From Streptomyces sp. B1I3 (GTDB lineage: Bacteria; Actinomycetota; Actinomycetes; Streptomycetales; Streptomycetaceae), in assembly GCF_030816615.1 (NCBI RefSeq), contig NZ_JAUSYD010000001.1, positions 3,410,001 through 3,474,000 on the forward strand: 64,000 bases of DNA. The letters run 5' to 3'. The position numbers and the translations under genes are program-made. The notes beneath the pieces are model-generated. The model searched no databases. It saw only the letters and a program-made list of their open reading frames with translations, and was not told the origin of the DNA. Shown piece by piece: positions 8,497 to 18,744 of this stretch; the stretch's first letter is position 1; each line of letters starts with the position of its first letter.

Positions 8497-9870
8497 ATGC
8501 GACGCACGGCAAGCCGTACTGCCGGGGCCCTGCTGGCCTCCGCTCTCCTCGTCCCGCTCACGGCGGGCTGCGGCGGCGGGGCGAGCGCGGGTGACGGTGA
8601 CACGGTCACGGTGACCGTCGGCTACCAGTCCAGGACCATCAACACCGTCACGGCGGGCACCCTGCTGCGCTCGCTCGGCTACTTCGAGGACGAACTGCGC
8701 GCCCGCGGTGAGCGGGAGGGCGTCACGTACGAGGTGAAGTGGCAGGACTACGCGACCGGCGCGCCGATCACCGCCCAGATGACCGCGGGGAAGATCGACA
8801 TCGGTTCGATGGGCGACTTCCCGCTGCTGATCAACGCGGCCCGCGGCAAGCAGCTGAACCGTCCGACGAAGCTGGTGTCGGTCACCGGCTACAACCTGCG
8901 CGGCGGCCTGAACACCGTGGTGACCGGGCCCGACTCGGCTCTCGGTTCCTTGGAGGACCTGCGTGGCAAGAAGGTCTCCACGAGCGTCGGTTCGGCCGCC
9001 GACGGAACACTCGTCCGCGCGCTCCGGCAGGCCGGAATCGATCCGGAGAAGGACATCCGCAAGCTCAACCAGCAGCCCGCGGTGGGGGCGTCGGCACTCC
9101 AGGCGGGCAGCGCCGACGCCCTGTCGCAGTTCGTGGCGTGGCCCGGCCTGCTGGCCTTCCAGGGCCGGGCGAAGGCCCTCTACGACGGCGCGGAGCTGAA
9201 TCTCCCGACCTTCCACGGGGTCACCGTCGTCGAGGACTTCGCCAAGGAGCGGCCCGCCGTGCTGGAGGACTTCCTCCGGGCGCAGGGCCGGGCCACCGAC
9301 TACCTGCACGAGCACCCGGTGGCGGCCTCCGAGTCGGTGGCGAAGGCGACGGGCCTCCCGGCCGAGGTCGTCCACCTGTACAACGGCGCCCAGGGCATCG
9401 CCACCTTCGACCCGACGGTGAAGCCCGCGCTGGTGGCCGCGCTGAAGAAGGACGTCCCGGTCCTGCGTTCGGCGAAGCTGGTCGGGGACGTGGACGTCGA
9501 CTCCTTCGTCGACGAGACCTACCTGAAGCGGGTGTACGGCTCCGCCTACGCGAAGGCGCGGGCTGCCGGTCCGCCCGTCGCACGCGGCGGCGAGGTCTGG
9601 CTGAAGGGCGAGGACACCACGTCGGCGTTCGCCACTGCCGCCGAGGTCCTGCGGTACACCGCCGGACACGGGGGCCGGGTGCGCGCCGCGTACGTCCCCG
9701 ACGCGAGCACCGGGACCCTGTGGTTCGCGGACCGGGCGGTCTGGGTGTCGGACGGGACGGAGCTCCGGCCGTACGTCACCGGCTCCGCGGCCCGCGCGGA
9801 CATCGCCGCGCATCCCGGCGCCCGTGTCGTCCCGTACGCCACCGCGCTCGACCTGGCCCGCGCGTCATGA
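8497..9870 (+). CDS. ABC transporter substrate-binding lipoprotein (SsuA/NMT1-like) with extra C-terminal domain
   Basis: The product has 457 residues. The lipobox LTAGC puts the lipidated Cys at 25. Residues about 35-350 form the periplasmic-binding fold of the sulfonate/nitrate/taurine/thiamine-precursor group: 'VTVGYQSRTINTVTAG', 'ITAQMTAGKIDIGSMGDFP', 'DLRGKKVSTSVGSAADGTLV'. Typical SsuA/TauA proteins end near 330-350 residues. This one carries about 95 more, with 'WLKGEDTTSAFATAAEVLRY', 'YVPDASTGTLWF' and 'HPGARVVPYATALD', which resembles a NosL-like domain but without evident metal-binding Cys or Met. The permease start overlaps its stop. The ligand is unknown; a small organic anion such as a sulfonate is the family-based guess. 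Confidence 0.85.
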   Translation: MRRTASRTAGALLASALLVPLTAGCGGGASAGDGDTVTVTVGYQSRTINTVTAGTLLRSLGYFEDELRARGEREGVTYEVKWQDYATGAPITAQMTAGKIDIGSMGDFPLLINAARGKQLNRPTKLVSVTGYNLRGGLNTVVTGPDSALGSLEDLRGKKVSTSVGSAADGTLVRALRQAGIDPEKDIRKLNQQPAVGASALQAGSADALSQFVAWPGLLAFQGRAKALYDGAELNLPTFHGVTVVEDFAKERPAVLEDFLRAQGRATDYLHEHPVAASESVAKATGLPAEVVHLYNGAQGIATFDPTVKPALVAALKKDVPVLRSAKLVGDVDVDSFVDETYLKRVYGSAYAKARAAGPPVARGGEVWLKGEDTTSAFATAAEVLRYTAGHGGRVRAAYVPDASTGTLWFADRAVWVSDGTELRPYVTGSAARADIAAHPGARVVPYATALDLARAS

Positions 9871-10733
9871 GGGCGCGGCGGTGGTCGGTGGTGCTGCGGG
9901 TGCTGTCGCTGGTGGCCGCACTGGGCACCTGGCAGCTCCTGACCTCCTACGACGTCGATCTTTGGCTGCGCTTCGAGCAGTTCCCCACGGTGACCGATGT
10001 GGCCCGGGCGTTCGGGGACCGGGTGGGCGGTGAAGCGTACTGGCAGGACCTCACCGACAGCCTGACCAGGATCGTGACCGGGTTCGCGCTGGCCGCCGTC
10101 CTCGGCGTGACGGTCGGCACGGCCGTCGCCCGGTCCAGGGTGGCCTCGGACCTGCTGGACCCCGTGCTCGAAGTGATCCGCCCCGTACCGGCGATCGCCC
10201 TCGTGCCCGTGGCGATCCTGCTCTTCCCCAGCAACGAGCAGGGCATCGTCTTCATCACCTGCACCGCGGCGTTCTTCCCCGTCATGGTCTCCACCCGGCA
10301 CGCGGTACGGGCGCTCACCCCGATGTGGGAGGAGGCGGTCCTGACGATGGGGGGCGGCCGGTGGCGGATCCTCGGCTCCGTCGTCCTGCCCGGCGCGCTC
10401 CCCGGCATATTCGGCGGGCTCTCCGTCGGCATCGGCGTGGCATGGATCTGTGTGATCTCCGCCGAGATGATCTCCGGAGAGTACGGGGTGGGCTACCGCA
10501 CCTGGCAGGACTACACGGTCGTCGACTATCCGGGGGTCTTCGTCGGCATGGCCACGATCGGCCTCCTCGGCCGGCTCACCTCCACGGCGGTGGAGCTGCT
10601 GGGCCGCCGGCTCACCCGGTGGCTGCCGCGCACGGAGGGCAACCGGCCCCCCTCCCCCGCGCGGCACCGGGCCCGGGCCGTGCCCCCGGTGGCAGTGCCG
10701 GTCCCCCTGCCGAAGGAACGGGTGCACCCATGA
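9867..10733 (+). CDS. ABC transporter permease (SsuC/TauC type)
   Basis: This inner-membrane protein has 288 residues and about six transmembrane helices. It carries the BPD_transp_1 'EAA' loop ('EEAVLTMGGGRWRILGSVVLPGALPGIFGG', about residues 154-183), which docks on the ATPase. The ATG overlaps the stop of the binding-protein gene (ATGA), and its own stop overlaps the ATPase start (ATGA), so the three transporter parts are translationally coupled. A basic, Pro-rich tail of about 40 residues follows the last helix and is longer than usual. Family membership points to aliphatic sulfonate, taurine, nitrate or similar uptake. Confidence 0.9.
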   Translation: MRARRWSVVLRVLSLVAALGTWQLLTSYDVDLWLRFEQFPTVTDVARAFGDRVGGEAYWQDLTDSLTRIVTGFALAAVLGVTVGTAVARSRVASDLLDPVLEVIRPVPAIALVPVAILLFPSNEQGIVFITCTAAFFPVMVSTRHAVRALTPMWEEAVLTMGGGRWRILGSVVLPGALPGIFGGLSVGIGVAWICVISAEMISGEYGVGYRTWQDYTVVDYPGVFVGMATIGLLGRLTSTAVELLGRRLTRWLPRTEGNRPPSPARHRARAVPPVAVPVPLPKERVHP

Positions 10734-11485
10734 CCTCGCCCACTACTCCCCCGGGCGTCCGGCTGAGCCTGCGCCGCGCCGTGCTGGGCCGGGCCGGGGC
10801 CCCCGTGCTCGACGGGATCGACCTCGACGTCGTGCCCGGCGAGATCCTCGCCGTCGTCGGCCCGTCCGGCTGCGGCAAGTCCACACTGCTGCGCACCCTG
10901 GCCGGGCTGCTGCCCGTCCTCGGCGGCGACGTCACCCAGGACGGCGAGGCGATCACCGCGCCCCACGCCGAGCGGGCCCTCGTCTTCCAGGACGACGCCC
11001 TGCTGCCCTGGCGCACGGCGCGGGCCAACGTCGAACTGCCCCTGGCCATCCGGGGCGTCGCCCGAGGCGAGCGCAGGACGCGCGCCGAGTCCTGGCTGGC
11101 CCGGGTCGGCCTGGACGGCCACGGCACCAAGCTGCCGCACCGGATCTCCGGCGGCCAGCGCCAGCGCGTCCAGCTGGCCCGCGCCCTGGCGGCCGAGCCG
11201 CGCGCGGTCCTGATGGACGAACCCTTCGGCGCGCTGGACGCCCAGACCCGGGCCGGCATGCAGCAGTTGCTCGTCGACGTCCTGCGGGGCACGGGCGCCA
11301 CGGTCGTCTTCGTCACGCACGACGTCGACGAGGCCCTGTTCCTCGGCGACCGGGTCGCGCTGCTGCCCTCCGGGCGCGTCCTGGACGTGCCGCGTCCCCG
11401 GGAACGCGCCGCGCACGCCGATCCGGCGACCGTCGCGCTGCGCCGCGAGGTCCTGCAGTCCCTCACCCCCGCCACCTCCTCCTGA
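10730..11485 (+). CDS. ABC transporter ATP-binding protein (SsuB/TauB type)
   Basis: The protein has 251 residues and all the motifs of a working ABC ATPase: Walker A 'GPSGCGKST' at 44-52, Q-loop 'VFQDDALLPWRTARANV', signature 'ISGGQRQR' near 138, Walker B 'AVLMDEPFGALD' with Asp-163 and Glu-164, and the H-loop 'FVTHDVDEALFL'. The 'LLPWRTARANV' text after the Q-loop is typical of the nitrate/sulfonate/taurine subfamily. It energises uptake of the ligand captured by the lipoprotein two genes upstream. Twelve bases separate its stop from the GTG of the AprA-like gene. Confidence 0.93.
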   Translation: MTSPTTPPGVRLSLRRAVLGRAGAPVLDGIDLDVVPGEILAVVGPSGCGKSTLLRTLAGLLPVLGGDVTQDGEAITAPHAERALVFQDDALLPWRTARANVELPLAIRGVARGERRTRAESWLARVGLDGHGTKLPHRISGGQRQRVQLARALAAEPRAVLMDEPFGALDAQTRAGMQQLLVDVLRGTGATVVFVTHDVDEALFLGDRVALLPSGRVLDVPRPRERAAHADPATVALRREVLQSLTPATSS

Positions 11486-11497
11486 AAGGCTCCGACC

Positions 11498-14218
11498 GTG
11501 CAGATCCCCGCCCTCGCCGACGCCGAGGAACTCTCCTGCGACGTCCTGGTCGTCGGGGGCGGCACGGCCGGCACGATGGCCGCGCTCACCGCCGCCGAAC
11601 ACGGCTCCTCCGTCCTGCTGCTGGAGAAGGCGCACGTCCGCCACTCGGGCGCCCTCGCCATGGGCATGGACGGCGTCAACAACGCCGTGATCCCCGGCCG
11701 GGCCGAACCCGACGACTACGTCGCCGAGATCACCCGTGCCAACGACGGCATCGTCGACCAGTCCACCGTCCGGCAGACCGCCGAGCGCGGGTTCGGCATG
11801 GTGCAGCGGCTGGAGTCGTACGGGGTGAAGTTCGAGAAGGACGAGCACGGGGAGTACGCCGTCCGGCAGGTGCACCGCTCCGGCTCGTACGTACTGCCGA
11901 TGCCCGAGGGCAAGGACGTCAAGAAGGTCCTCTACCGGCAGCTGCGGCGCCGGGAGATGCGGGAGCGGATCCGGATCGAGAACCGGGTGATGCCGGTCCG
12001 CATCCTCACCGGAGACGACGGCCGGGCGATCGGCGCCGCGGCCTTCAACACGCGTACCGGTGCGTTCGTCACCGTGCGCGCCGGAGCCGTCGTCCTCGCC
12101 ACGGGACCGTGCGGGCGGCTCGGCCTGCCCGCTTCGGGATACCTCTACGGCACGTACGAGAACCCCACCAACGCGGGCGACGGTTACGCCATGGCGTACC
12201 ACGCGGGGGCCGAGCTGACCGGCATCGAGTGCTTCCAGATCAACCCGCTGATCAAGGACTACAACGGGCCGGCCTGCGCCTACGTGGCCAATCCCTTCGG
12301 CGGCTACCAGGTGAACCGGCACGGCGAGCGGTTCGTCGACTCCGACTACTGGTCGGGGCAGATGATGGCGGAGTTCGCGGCGGAGGTCGCCTCGGACCGC
12401 GGACCGGTGTACCTGAAGCTGAGCCACCTGCCCGAGGAGTCCGTCAGCGCCCTGGAGAGCATCCTGCACACCACGGAACGGCCCACACGGGGCACGTTCC
12501 ACGCGAACCGTGGCCACGACTACCGCACGCATGACATCGAGATGCACATCTCCGAGATCGGCCTGTGCGGCGGGCATTCGGCCTCCGGCGTCCGCGTCGA
12601 CGACCGGGCCCGCACGACGGTGCCGCGCCTCTACGCGGCCGGGGACCTGGCGTGCGTCCCGCACAACTACATGATCGGCGCGTTCGTCTTCGGCGATCTC
12701 GCCGGCGCCGACGCCTCGCAGTACACCGCGTACGAGGGCGAACTGCCCGCGGAGCAGCTGCGCGAGGCCCACGAGCTGATCTACCGGCCGCTGCGCAACC
12801 GGGAGGGGCCGCCGCAGACCCAGGTCGAGTACAAGTTGCGCCGTTTCGTGAACGACTACGTGGCCCCGCCCAAGTCGGGGGCACGGCTCTCGCTCGCCCT
12901 GGAGTCCTTCGAGCGGATGCGCACGGACATCGCGGAGATGGGGGCGACTTCCGCGCACGAGCTGATGCGGTGCGCGGAGGTGAGCTTCATCCGGGACTGC
13001 GCGGAGATGGCGGCGCGCTCCTCGCTGGCCCGCACGGAGTCCCGCTGGGGGCTCTACCACGAGCGTACGGACCATCCCGAGCGCGACGACACGGACTGGT
13101 TCCACCACCTCGACCTGCGCAAGTCGGCCTCGGGCGCGATGGAGTTCACGGCGCGGCCGGTGGCGCCGTACCTCGTGCCGGTGGACGGTTTCGAGCCGGT
13201 CGGCGGGGCGTCCAGGGAACTGGGCGAGGTCGAGGCGGAACAGGTCGCGACGGCGGGAGCACGCGAGTCGGCCCCGTCCGGATCGACGGCGACCGTGCGC
13301 ACCAGGGCCGCCGCCTCCGACCCCGCCGGCCCGTCCCCCCGCATCCTGGAACTCCTCGCGCTGGCCGAGGACCAGCCGGAGCTGCCCGACCTCGCCCCGT
13401 ATCTGACCGACTCCGACCCGGCGGTCCGGCGGGCCGCCGTGGCCGCGCTCACCGAGTCGACCCCTGCGGGCGCGGGACCGGCGCTGGCGGCGACGCTCGC
13501 CGACCCGGCGCCGTCGGTGCGGGCGGCGGCCGCCGCCTCGCTGCGGGAGCTGGTCGAGGTACTGCCGGCCGAGCCGGCCCTCCGGGAACCGCTGGTGGCG
13601 GCCCTCGGCTCGGACGACCCGGTCGTCCGGGCCACGGCGCTGGACACCCTGCGGGCGCTGCGGCTGGGGGAGGCGGAGCTCTTCGCGGGCACGCTCGGCG
13701 ATCCCGACATCGCCGTACGCCTCCACACGGTGAGCGCGCTGGTCTCGGTGGACGCGGCCGATCTGCTGGCCGAAGCGGTGACCGACCCGTCCCGCGAGGT
13801 CCGGGTGGCCGTCGCGAAGGGCCTCGGGGCCACGCGGTCCCCCCGCCCGGAACCGCTGACACCACTGCTCGAGGACCCGGACCCGCTGGTGCGGGCCGCA
13901 GCCCTGGCGGCGCTCGCCGCGACGGGATGCCCCGCGCCGTACGCCGTCCGGGCCACTGCGGCATTGACGGATCCGGCCTGGCAGGTCCGGGCAGGAGCGG
14001 CGGCGGCGCTCTCGTCTGCGGACCCGGTTCCGGCTGTCGCGGCGCTGGCCGGGGCGCTGGGAGACCCGAACGCCGACGTCCGGAAGGCGGCGGTCCTGGC
14101 GCTGCTGCACCACACGTCCCACGACGCCGCCCGGGAGGCCCTGGCCGGGGTGCTCACCGACCCGGACGCGGACGTGCGTGCCTATGCGGCCAGGGGTGCG
14201 GCGGTCAACGGGGCGTGA
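11498..14218 (+). CDS. AprA-like FAD flavoprotein (fumarate reductase/APS reductase superfamily) fused to HEAT repeats
   Basis: The protein has 906 residues from a GTG start with GAAAGG upstream. The FAD Rossmann motif GGGTAGT lies at 20-26, with Glu-43 as probable ribose ligand, and the second FAD segment 'LYAAGDLACVPHNYMIGAF' at about 378-396. Text such as 'PDDYVAEITRANDGIVDQ', 'AGAVVLATGPCGRLGLP', 'TNAGDGYAMAYHAGAEL' and 'GLCGGHSASGVRV' follows adenylylsulfate reductase AprA more closely than SdhA/FrdA. The catalytic part ends near residue 570. After a linker come nine HEAT-type repeats (about 615-905), each with a 'D-P-x-x-x-VR-x-A' core. A partner ferredoxin and a sulfonate-type ABC transporter are in the same run. 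It is probably a cytoplasmic oxidoreductase for a sulfur or related compound; substrate and direction are unknown, and the HEAT arm suggests partner binding. Confidence 0.82.
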   Translation: MQIPALADAEELSCDVLVVGGGTAGTMAALTAAEHGSSVLLLEKAHVRHSGALAMGMDGVNNAVIPGRAEPDDYVAEITRANDGIVDQSTVRQTAERGFGMVQRLESYGVKFEKDEHGEYAVRQVHRSGSYVLPMPEGKDVKKVLYRQLRRREMRERIRIENRVMPVRILTGDDGRAIGAAAFNTRTGAFVTVRAGAVVLATGPCGRLGLPASGYLYGTYENPTNAGDGYAMAYHAGAELTGIECFQINPLIKDYNGPACAYVANPFGGYQVNRHGERFVDSDYWSGQMMAEFAAEVASDRGPVYLKLSHLPEESVSALESILHTTERPTRGTFHANRGHDYRTHDIEMHISEIGLCGGHSASGVRVDDRARTTVPRLYAAGDLACVPHNYMIGAFVFGDLAGADASQYTAYEGELPAEQLREAHELIYRPLRNREGPPQTQVEYKLRRFVNDYVAPPKSGARLSLALESFERMRTDIAEMGATSAHELMRCAEVSFIRDCAEMAARSSLARTESRWGLYHERTDHPERDDTDWFHHLDLRKSASGAMEFTARPVAPYLVPVDGFEPVGGASRELGEVEAEQVATAGARESAPSGSTATVRTRAAASDPAGPSPRILELLALAEDQPELPDLAPYLTDSDPAVRRAAVAALTESTPAGAGPALAATLADPAPSVRAAAAASLRELVEVLPAEPALREPLVAALGSDDPVVRATALDTLRALRLGEAELFAGTLGDPDIAVRLHTVSALVSVDAADLLAEAVTDPSREVRVAVAKGLGATRSPRPEPLTPLLEDPDPLVRAAALAALAATGCPAPYAVRATAALTDPAWQVRAGAAAALSSADPVPAVAALAGALGDPNADVRKAAVLALLHHTSHDAAREALAGVLTDPDADVRAYAARGAAVNGA

Positions 14219-14302
14219 GGCGTTCGCACGTGCGGGGGACCCCATCTCGTTGCCTGCGGATACGCTGAACAGACCCGCGAGACTGCGTTCATGGGAGCAC
14301 TG

Positions 14303-14911
14303 ATGAGCATCGAACCCGAGGCCCCCCAGCCGCGGTGGGCGGTCCCGCCCGTGGGCGGCTGGACCGCCGATGACCTGGACACACTCCCGAATCTGCCTCC
14401 GCACACGGAGCTGATCGACGGGAGCCTCGTTTTCGTGAGTCCGCAGACCGTGTTCCATGAGCGTGCAATCGACTATCTCAAGTGGCAGTTGCAGTCGGTC
14501 GCGCCACTCGACCTGGAAGTCTTTCGCGAGTTCACCATCGACGTCGACTTCCAGAACCGGCCTGAACCCGATGTCGTCGTCGTCCGTGCGGACGCGGTCG
14601 AGAGCCTGCGGCAGACGCGGTTCCCCGCAGACAGTGTGGTGCTGGCCATCGAGGTCGTGTCCGACGAGTCCGTCACCCGTGACCGGGAGACCAAACCCGT
14701 GAAGTACGCGCGCGCGAGAATCCCTCACTACTGGCGGGTGGAGAACCAGGACGGCCGCACGGTCGTCTACGTCTTCGAGCTGGAACCCGCCACCGGCGTA
14801 TACACATCCACCGGGATCTTCCACGATCAGATGAAGATCTCCGCGCCCTTTCCCCTCGATCTCGACCTGACCGCGATCGTCTCCCGCCGCCGGGCGGCGG
14901 ACCCCCGGTAG
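14303..14911 (+). CDS. Uma2-family endonuclease-like protein
   Basis: The product has 202 residues; ATG 14303 is chosen for the GGGAG 6 nt ahead rather than the ATG 12 nt upstream. The Uma2 (DUF820) PD-(D/E)xK fold is shown by 'HTELIDGSLVFVSPQT', the catalytic Asp region 'NRPEPDVVVV', and 'VLAIEVVSDESVTRD', in which the E-x-V core supplies the second acidic residue. 'KPVKYARARIPHYWRVE' is also conserved. Such genes occur in many scattered copies in Streptomyces. Their biological role is not established, although nuclease activity is expected from the fold. Its codons are slightly less GC-rich than its neighbours'. It converges on recQ with only 14 bp between stops. Confidence 0.88.
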   Translation: MSIEPEAPQPRWAVPPVGGWTADDLDTLPNLPPHTELIDGSLVFVSPQTVFHERAIDYLKWQLQSVAPLDLEVFREFTIDVDFQNRPEPDVVVVRADAVESLRQTRFPADSVVLAIEVVSDESVTRDRETKPVKYARARIPHYWRVENQDGRTVVYVFELEPATGVYTSTGIFHDQMKISAPFPLDLDLTAIVSRRRAADPR

Positions 14912-14925
14912 GGACCCGCCCCAGC

Positions 14926-16956
<2,031 letters not shown>

Positions 16957-17020
16957 CGTTCCGCCCGTTCCGTTCCGTCCTGCACCCGTCCACAGCAACC
17001 ATAGGCGCCTCCTACGACAA

Positions 17021-17057
17021 CGCCGGACGGGCTTGACTTCCCAAGGCCCGTCCGGCG
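17021..17057 (-). terminator. Hairpin terminator of the nuo operon
   Basis: A 12-bp perfect inverted repeat (17021-17032 with 17046-17057) and a 13-nt loop lie 22 bp past the nuoN stop and ahead of recQ. It probably ends the complex I transcript. Confidence 0.8.
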
Positions 17058-17079
17058 TGTGCACCGCTCCTCGCTCCGC

Positions 17080-18744
17080 CTACCGGACGAAGACCCCCGC
17101 CTGGCTCGCGAGGTCGAGGAAGTACTGCGGGGCGATGCCCAGCACCAGGGTGACGGCGACGCCGACCGCGATCGTGGTCATCGTGAGCGGGGACGGGACG
17201 GCGACCGTGGGGCCGTCCACCTTCGGTTCGCTGAAGAACATCAGGACGATGACCCGGATGTAGAAGAACGCGGCGATGGCCGACGAGATCACACCCACCA
17301 CGACCAGCCCGGACGCGCCGCCGTCCGCCGCCGCCTTGAAGACGGCGAACTTGCCGGAGAAGCCCGAGGTGAGCGGGATGCCGGCGAAGGACAGCAGGAA
17401 CACCGCGAACACCGCCGCGGTCAGCGGGGAGCGCCGGCCGAGCCCGGCCCACTTCGACAGATGTGTCGCCTCCCCGCCCGCGTCGCGCACCAGGGTGACG
17501 ACGGCGAAGGCGCCGACGGTCACGAAGGAGTACACCGCGAGGTAGAAGAGGACCGACGAGATCCCTTCGGGGCTGGACGCGATGACGCCGGCGAGGATGA
17601 AGCCCGCGTGCGCGATGGAGGAGTAGGCCAGCAGCCGCTTGATGTCGGTCTGGGTGATCGCGACGATCGCACCACCCAGCATCGTGACGATCGCGACGCC
17701 CCACATGACGGGGCGCAGGTCCCAGGTGAGGCCCGGCAGCACCACGTACAGCAGGCGCAGCAGGGCGCCGAAGGCCGCGACCTTGGTGGCCGCCGCCATG
17801 AAGCCGGTGACCGGGGTGGGGGCGCCCTGGTAGACGTCCGGGGTCCACATGTGGAACGGGACCGCACCGACCTTGAAGAGCAGACCCATGAGGATCATCG
17901 CCCCGCCGATCAGCAGCAGCGCGTCGTTGCCCATGGTGTCGGCGAGTGCCGGGTCGATCTGCTGGACCGTGCCGTCGACCACGTTGGCGATGCCGGCGTA
18001 CGAGACGGAGCCCGCGTAGCCGTAGAGGAGGGCGATCCCGAAGAGGAGGAAGGCCGAGGAGAACGAGCCGAGCAGGAAGTACTTCACCGCCGACTCCTGC
18101 GACATCAGCCGCTTGCGGCGGGCGATGGCGCACAGCAGGTAGAGCGGGAGGGAGAAGACCTCCAGGGCGACGAAGAGCGTCAGCAGGTCGTTGGCCGCGG
18201 GGAAGACGAGCATGCCCGCCACGGAGAAGAGGACCAGCGGGAAGACCTCGGTCGTGGTGAAGCCGGCCTTGACCGCCGCCTTCTCGCTGTCGCTCCCCGG
18301 GACCGACCCCGCCTGGGCGGCGAAGGAGTCCACGCGGTTGCCGTGCGAGGCCGGGTCCAGGCGCCGCTCGGCGAACGTGAAGACCGAGACCATGGAGACC
18401 AGCAGGATGGTGCCCTGCAGGAAGAGGGCCGGACCGTCGACCGCGACGGCACCCATCGCGGCGATGTGCGCGTTCTTCGTGGCGTACCCGTCGGCGGCCA
18501 GGCCCACCACCGCGGCGAACGCGGCGGCGAGGGCGACGACGGTCAGGAACACCTGCGTGGTGTACCGCGCCCGGCGTGGGACGAAGGCCTCCACCAGGAC
18601 GCCCAGGACGGCGACGCCGACCACGATCAGGACGGGCGCCAGTTGGGCGTACTCGATGGTCGGTGCGGTGAACGTGTCGCCCGGGGCGGCCGAGGTCACC
18701 CCGCCCGCCGTCGTCCACAGGCTGTGGACAGCTGTTGCGCTCAC
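17080..18744 (-). CDS. nuoN: NADH-quinone oxidoreductase subunit N (complex I membrane arm)
   Basis: This antiporter-like proton-pumping subunit has 554 residues and about 14 transmembrane helices, with the proton_antipo_M core around 'LLKVGAVPFHMWTPDVYQGA' and 'KRLLAYSSIAHAGFILAG'. The Lys in 'MLFKVGAVPFHMW'-type text and the Glu in helix 5 are the usual pump residues. An insert rich in small and charged residues ('GSVPGSDSEKAAVKAGF') between early helices is common in actinobacteria. The GTG start overlaps the nuoM stop by 4 nt. It is the last gene of the operon. Confidence 0.97.
   Translation of the reverse strand: MSATAVHSLWTTAGGVTSAAPGDTFTAPTIEYAQLAPVLIVVGVAVLGVLVEAFVPRRARYTTQVFLTVVALAAAFAAVVGLAADGYATKNAHIAAMGAVAVDGPALFLQGTILLVSMVSVFTFAERRLDPASHGNRVDSFAAQAGSVPGSDSEKAAVKAGFTTTEVFPLVLFSVAGMLVFPAANDLLTLFVALEVFSLPLYLLCAIARRKRLMSQESAVKYFLLGSFSSAFLLFGIALLYGYAGSVSYAGIANVVDGTVQQIDPALADTMGNDALLLIGGAMILMGLLFKVGAVPFHMWTPDVYQGAPTPVTGFMAAATKVAAFGALLRLLYVVLPGLTWDLRPVMWGVAIVTMLGGAIVAITQTDIKRLLAYSSIAHAGFILAGVIASSPEGISSVLFYLAVYSFVTVGAFAVVTLVRDAGGEATHLSKWAGLGRRSPLTAAVFAVFLLSFAGIPLTSGFSGKFAVFKAAADGGASGLVVVGVISSAIAAFFYIRVIVLMFFSEPKVDGPTVAVPSPLTMTTIAVGVAVTLVLGIAPQYFLDLASQAGVFVR

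Noticed and set aside
8254..14218. A dissimilatory sulfate-reduction or sulfur-oxidation locus
   Set aside because: Only AprA- and AprB-like parts occur, AprB lacks its C-terminal tail, and no sat, qmo or dsr genes are visible.
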